From contig NZ_CP145904.1 of NCBI RefSeq assembly GCF_036895565.1, forward strand, positions 1-64,000: DNA of 64,000 nt. The letters are read 5' to 3'. Both the position numbers and the translations under genes were made by a program. Numbering within the stretch: the stretch's first letter is position 1; the number at the start of each line of letters is the position of its first letter. The stretch comes from Flavobacterium sp. KS-LB2. GTDB lineage: Bacteria; Bacteroidota; Bacteroidia; Flavobacteriales; Flavobacteriaceae. Below, in pieces: positions 62,522-64,000 of the stretch. The notes below the pieces were generated by a model. It did not search any database and was not told the origin of the DNA. It worked only from the letters and a program-made list of their open reading frames with translations.

Positions 62522-64000
62522 TTATTTCTTGACACTATATTTGGCTGTTCTGGCATCTTGGATGACTCCTTTCCAGTTTAATCCGAATCCAAAATCATAT
62601 ACATTTCCCACGGTGTCTTGGTACGGAATCATATCGTGAGGAACGTCTTCGAGTTGTTTTTCAACAGTAGACATATTGGCTGGCATTTGTAATGGCAGCA
62701 ATCCTGAAGGCTCGGTTTTACCAGAAACAATATCTAGCAAAGCTTCAACTTGTACGCCAAATTCGCCCAAAATTACATCAACATTTTTTTCGAAATCACT
62801 AAAAATCATCGGATTTGAAACCGATACAGCAACCAAAACGGGTTTGTCTTTCATTGCTTTTTTAGTATCCAAAATGGTATTTAAATCAGGATACGAACTG
62901 GATTTACTAGTTTTATTTACATACGAACGGTTGTTGATAGTAGGGTCAATGACAGGATCACCAGCAGCAATACTTTGGGTTCTTGCATCTACGGCAGTGT
63001 AGTCGCTTAATTGCAAACTGATGGGCACATAACCATTTCCGCCAGCTTCTCTATCGGCTCTGCTGTATCCATTACTGATTGGGCTTTTGATGAAAACCAA
63101 AGCAAAATCAGCCTTGTTAGGGTCATCGGTTACCGTGTAGTATTTTTTAATTAATTCTAAATTAACAGGATATTCTGTTTTTTCAGGTGATGGTTGCCCA
63201 AAAAAGTTAACTCCTGCAGGCGTAGTGCGTTTTGGGATATAAACTGTTTTTCCTTTTGTAATTGGTAGCGTTTTGTTCTGGTTTTTGAGCAGTACCACTG
63301 ATTTTAATTGAGCATCATAACCGGCTTTCATAAATTCTGGTTTTCCAACAATAGCTTTGGTTTCGTTCGGATCTAAATAGGCATTTTCGAATAATCCCAC
63401 TCTAAAAATATTCAGAAGTAAACGAACTGCTGATTGCTCAAAACGTTTGCGCATAAAAGCTTCGCCTTGTTCTTTTATGCCCATTTGATAGGCTTCTAAA
63501 ACCGGTTTGATGTCGTTATTTCCTCCAAACTGATCAACTCCAGCCATAAGCACTTTGTAATGTCTTTCGGCCACAGTTAAGGATTCAACTCCCCAAGATT
63601 TTCCCGCAAACACATCTGGTTTTGGACCTTCATCAGCGGTAATGAGCCAGTCGGTACAAACCACGCCATCGTAGTTGTATTTGTCTCTCAGCAAATCGGT
63701 GATGATGTATTTGCTAAAACCGTTCCCCACATTCTCGCCATTTTTTTTATCTTGACCAAATGAGATCGTGTAGTAAGGCATCACTGCCGATGCTTTTTTG
63801 GTAGATCCGTTGAGTTGAAAAGCGCCTTCGGTAAAAGGTTTTAAGTGTGTTTCGAAATTATTTCCTGGATAGACTGCAAATTTTCCATAGGCAAAATGCG
63901 CATCGCGTCCCGCTTCTTCAGGACCGCCACTTGGCCAGTGTTTCACCATCGCATTTACACTTTGATGTCCCCAGCCATTATAGGTGTTAACCGCTTTTTT
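62522..64000 (-). CDS. Glycoside hydrolase family 3 enzyme, N-terminus beyond the window
   Basis: A partial gene: 492 codons are seen, and the frame stays open to the window edge (upstream codons read NTYNGWGHQSVNAMVKHWPSGGPEEAGRD). The KHWPSGGPEEAGRDAHF substrate segment and the nucleophile aspartate in YDGVVCTDW mark GH3. The second domain (SVVLLKNQNKTLPI, then ALVFIKSPISNGYSRADREAGG) and a C-terminal beta-sandwich are complete. It is likely a beta-glucosidase-like exoenzyme. An ATG at 63949 lies inside the catalytic domain and is not the true start. Confidence 0.92.
   Translation of the reverse strand, partial: KKAVNTYNGWGHQSVNAMVKHWPSGGPEEAGRDAHFAYGKFAVYPGNNFETHLKPFTEGAFQLNGSTKKASAVMPYYTISFGQDKKNGENVGNGFSKYIITDLLRDKYNYDGVVCTDWLITADEGPKPDVFAGKSWGVESLTVAERHYKVLMAGVDQFGGNNDIKPVLEAYQMGIKEQGEAFMRKRFEQSAVRLLLNIFRVGLFENAYLDPNETKAIVGKPEFMKAGYDAQLKSVVLLKNQNKTLPITKGKTVYIPKRTTPAGVNFFGQPSPEKTEYPVNLELIKKYYTVTDDPNKADFALVFIKSPISNGYSRADREAGGNGYVPISLQLSDYTAVDARTQSIAAGDPVIDPTINNRSYVNKTSKSSSYPDLNTILDTKKAMKDKPVLVAVSVSNPMIFSDFEKNVDVILGEFGVQVEALLDIVSGKTEPSGLLPLQMPANMSTVEKQLEDVPHDMIPYQDTVGNVYDFGFGLNWKGVIQDARTAKYSVKK

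Noticed and set aside
63898..63949. ATG at 63949 as start of the glycoside hydrolase
   Set aside because: The frame stays open and coding-like up to the window edge, and this ATG lies inside the conserved catalytic domain.

Overview
The window reads as chromosomal DNA of a flavobacterium (Bacteroidota, genus Flavobacterium or a close relative). Evidence: very AT-rich DNA; Bacteroidota-type promoter boxes (TAnnTTTG); little use of Shine-Dalgarno sites; several TTG starts; and lineage markers including SprE/PorW of the type IX secretion/gliding machinery, a GLPGLI-family protein, DUF4292, DUF4254, DUF6341/DUF6427-type proteins, and an F0F1 ATP synthase operon that ends at atpG. No rRNA, tRNA, CRISPR array, prophage or intact insertion sequence was seen.

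Layout. 1-9.6 kb: a DUF2007 protein, a 710-bp gene-free AT-rich stretch carrying DnaA-box-like 9-mers, rpiB, a DUF4143 ATPase behind a tandem-palindrome array, tex, a 58-residue tatA, a shortened M23-type membrane protein, a GH3-family acyl-adenylase and a DUF6909-type protein. 9.6-20.8 kb: a Wzx/Wzy-type surface polysaccharide operon on the plus strand (PCP-like protein, flippase, DNRLRE lipoprotein, two polymerase/ligase-like proteins, two glycosyltransferases, WcaF-like acetyltransferase, UDP-xylose synthase, initiating sugar-phosphate transferase). 20.8-24.35 kb: a convergent minus-strand set (glycosyltransferase, wecB, CapK/PaaK-like ligase) that probably belongs to the same polysaccharide.

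24.5-29.5 kb: nucleotide metabolism (purD, upp) mixed with small membrane proteins, DUF4254 and a GT9 glycosyltransferase. 29.7-35.8 kb: a beta-barrel outer-membrane protein with a GLPGLI partner, three poorly known genes, and a ferredoxin-type flavin reductase. 35.9-38.2 kb: an ABC exporter pair. 38.5-47.5 kb: sprE, bactofilin, then atpZ, a DUF6168-like protein and atpB-E-F-H-A-G. The spacers inside this operon are rich in hairpins, above all an 18-bp perfect stem just after atpE.

47.6-55.5 kb: a GNAT enzyme, a small secreted protein, then a flippase-dut-nucleotidyltransferase-TPR-DUF4292-EnvC set. 55.5-64 kb: a small lipoprotein flanked by two near-identical, covarying terminator hairpins; a NodB deacetylase lipoprotein paired with a barrel-like lipoprotein; a TonB-dependent receptor convergent with a cytochrome c and a PQQ-dependent sugar dehydrogenase; and a glycoside hydrolase family 3 enzyme cut by the window end.

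No single large unknown system is obvious. The best leads are the candidate replication origin, the 32-bp-spaced operator array, the atpE hairpin, two copies of a structured intergenic repeat, a possible PQQ-uptake receptor and a possible split PgaB-like pair.
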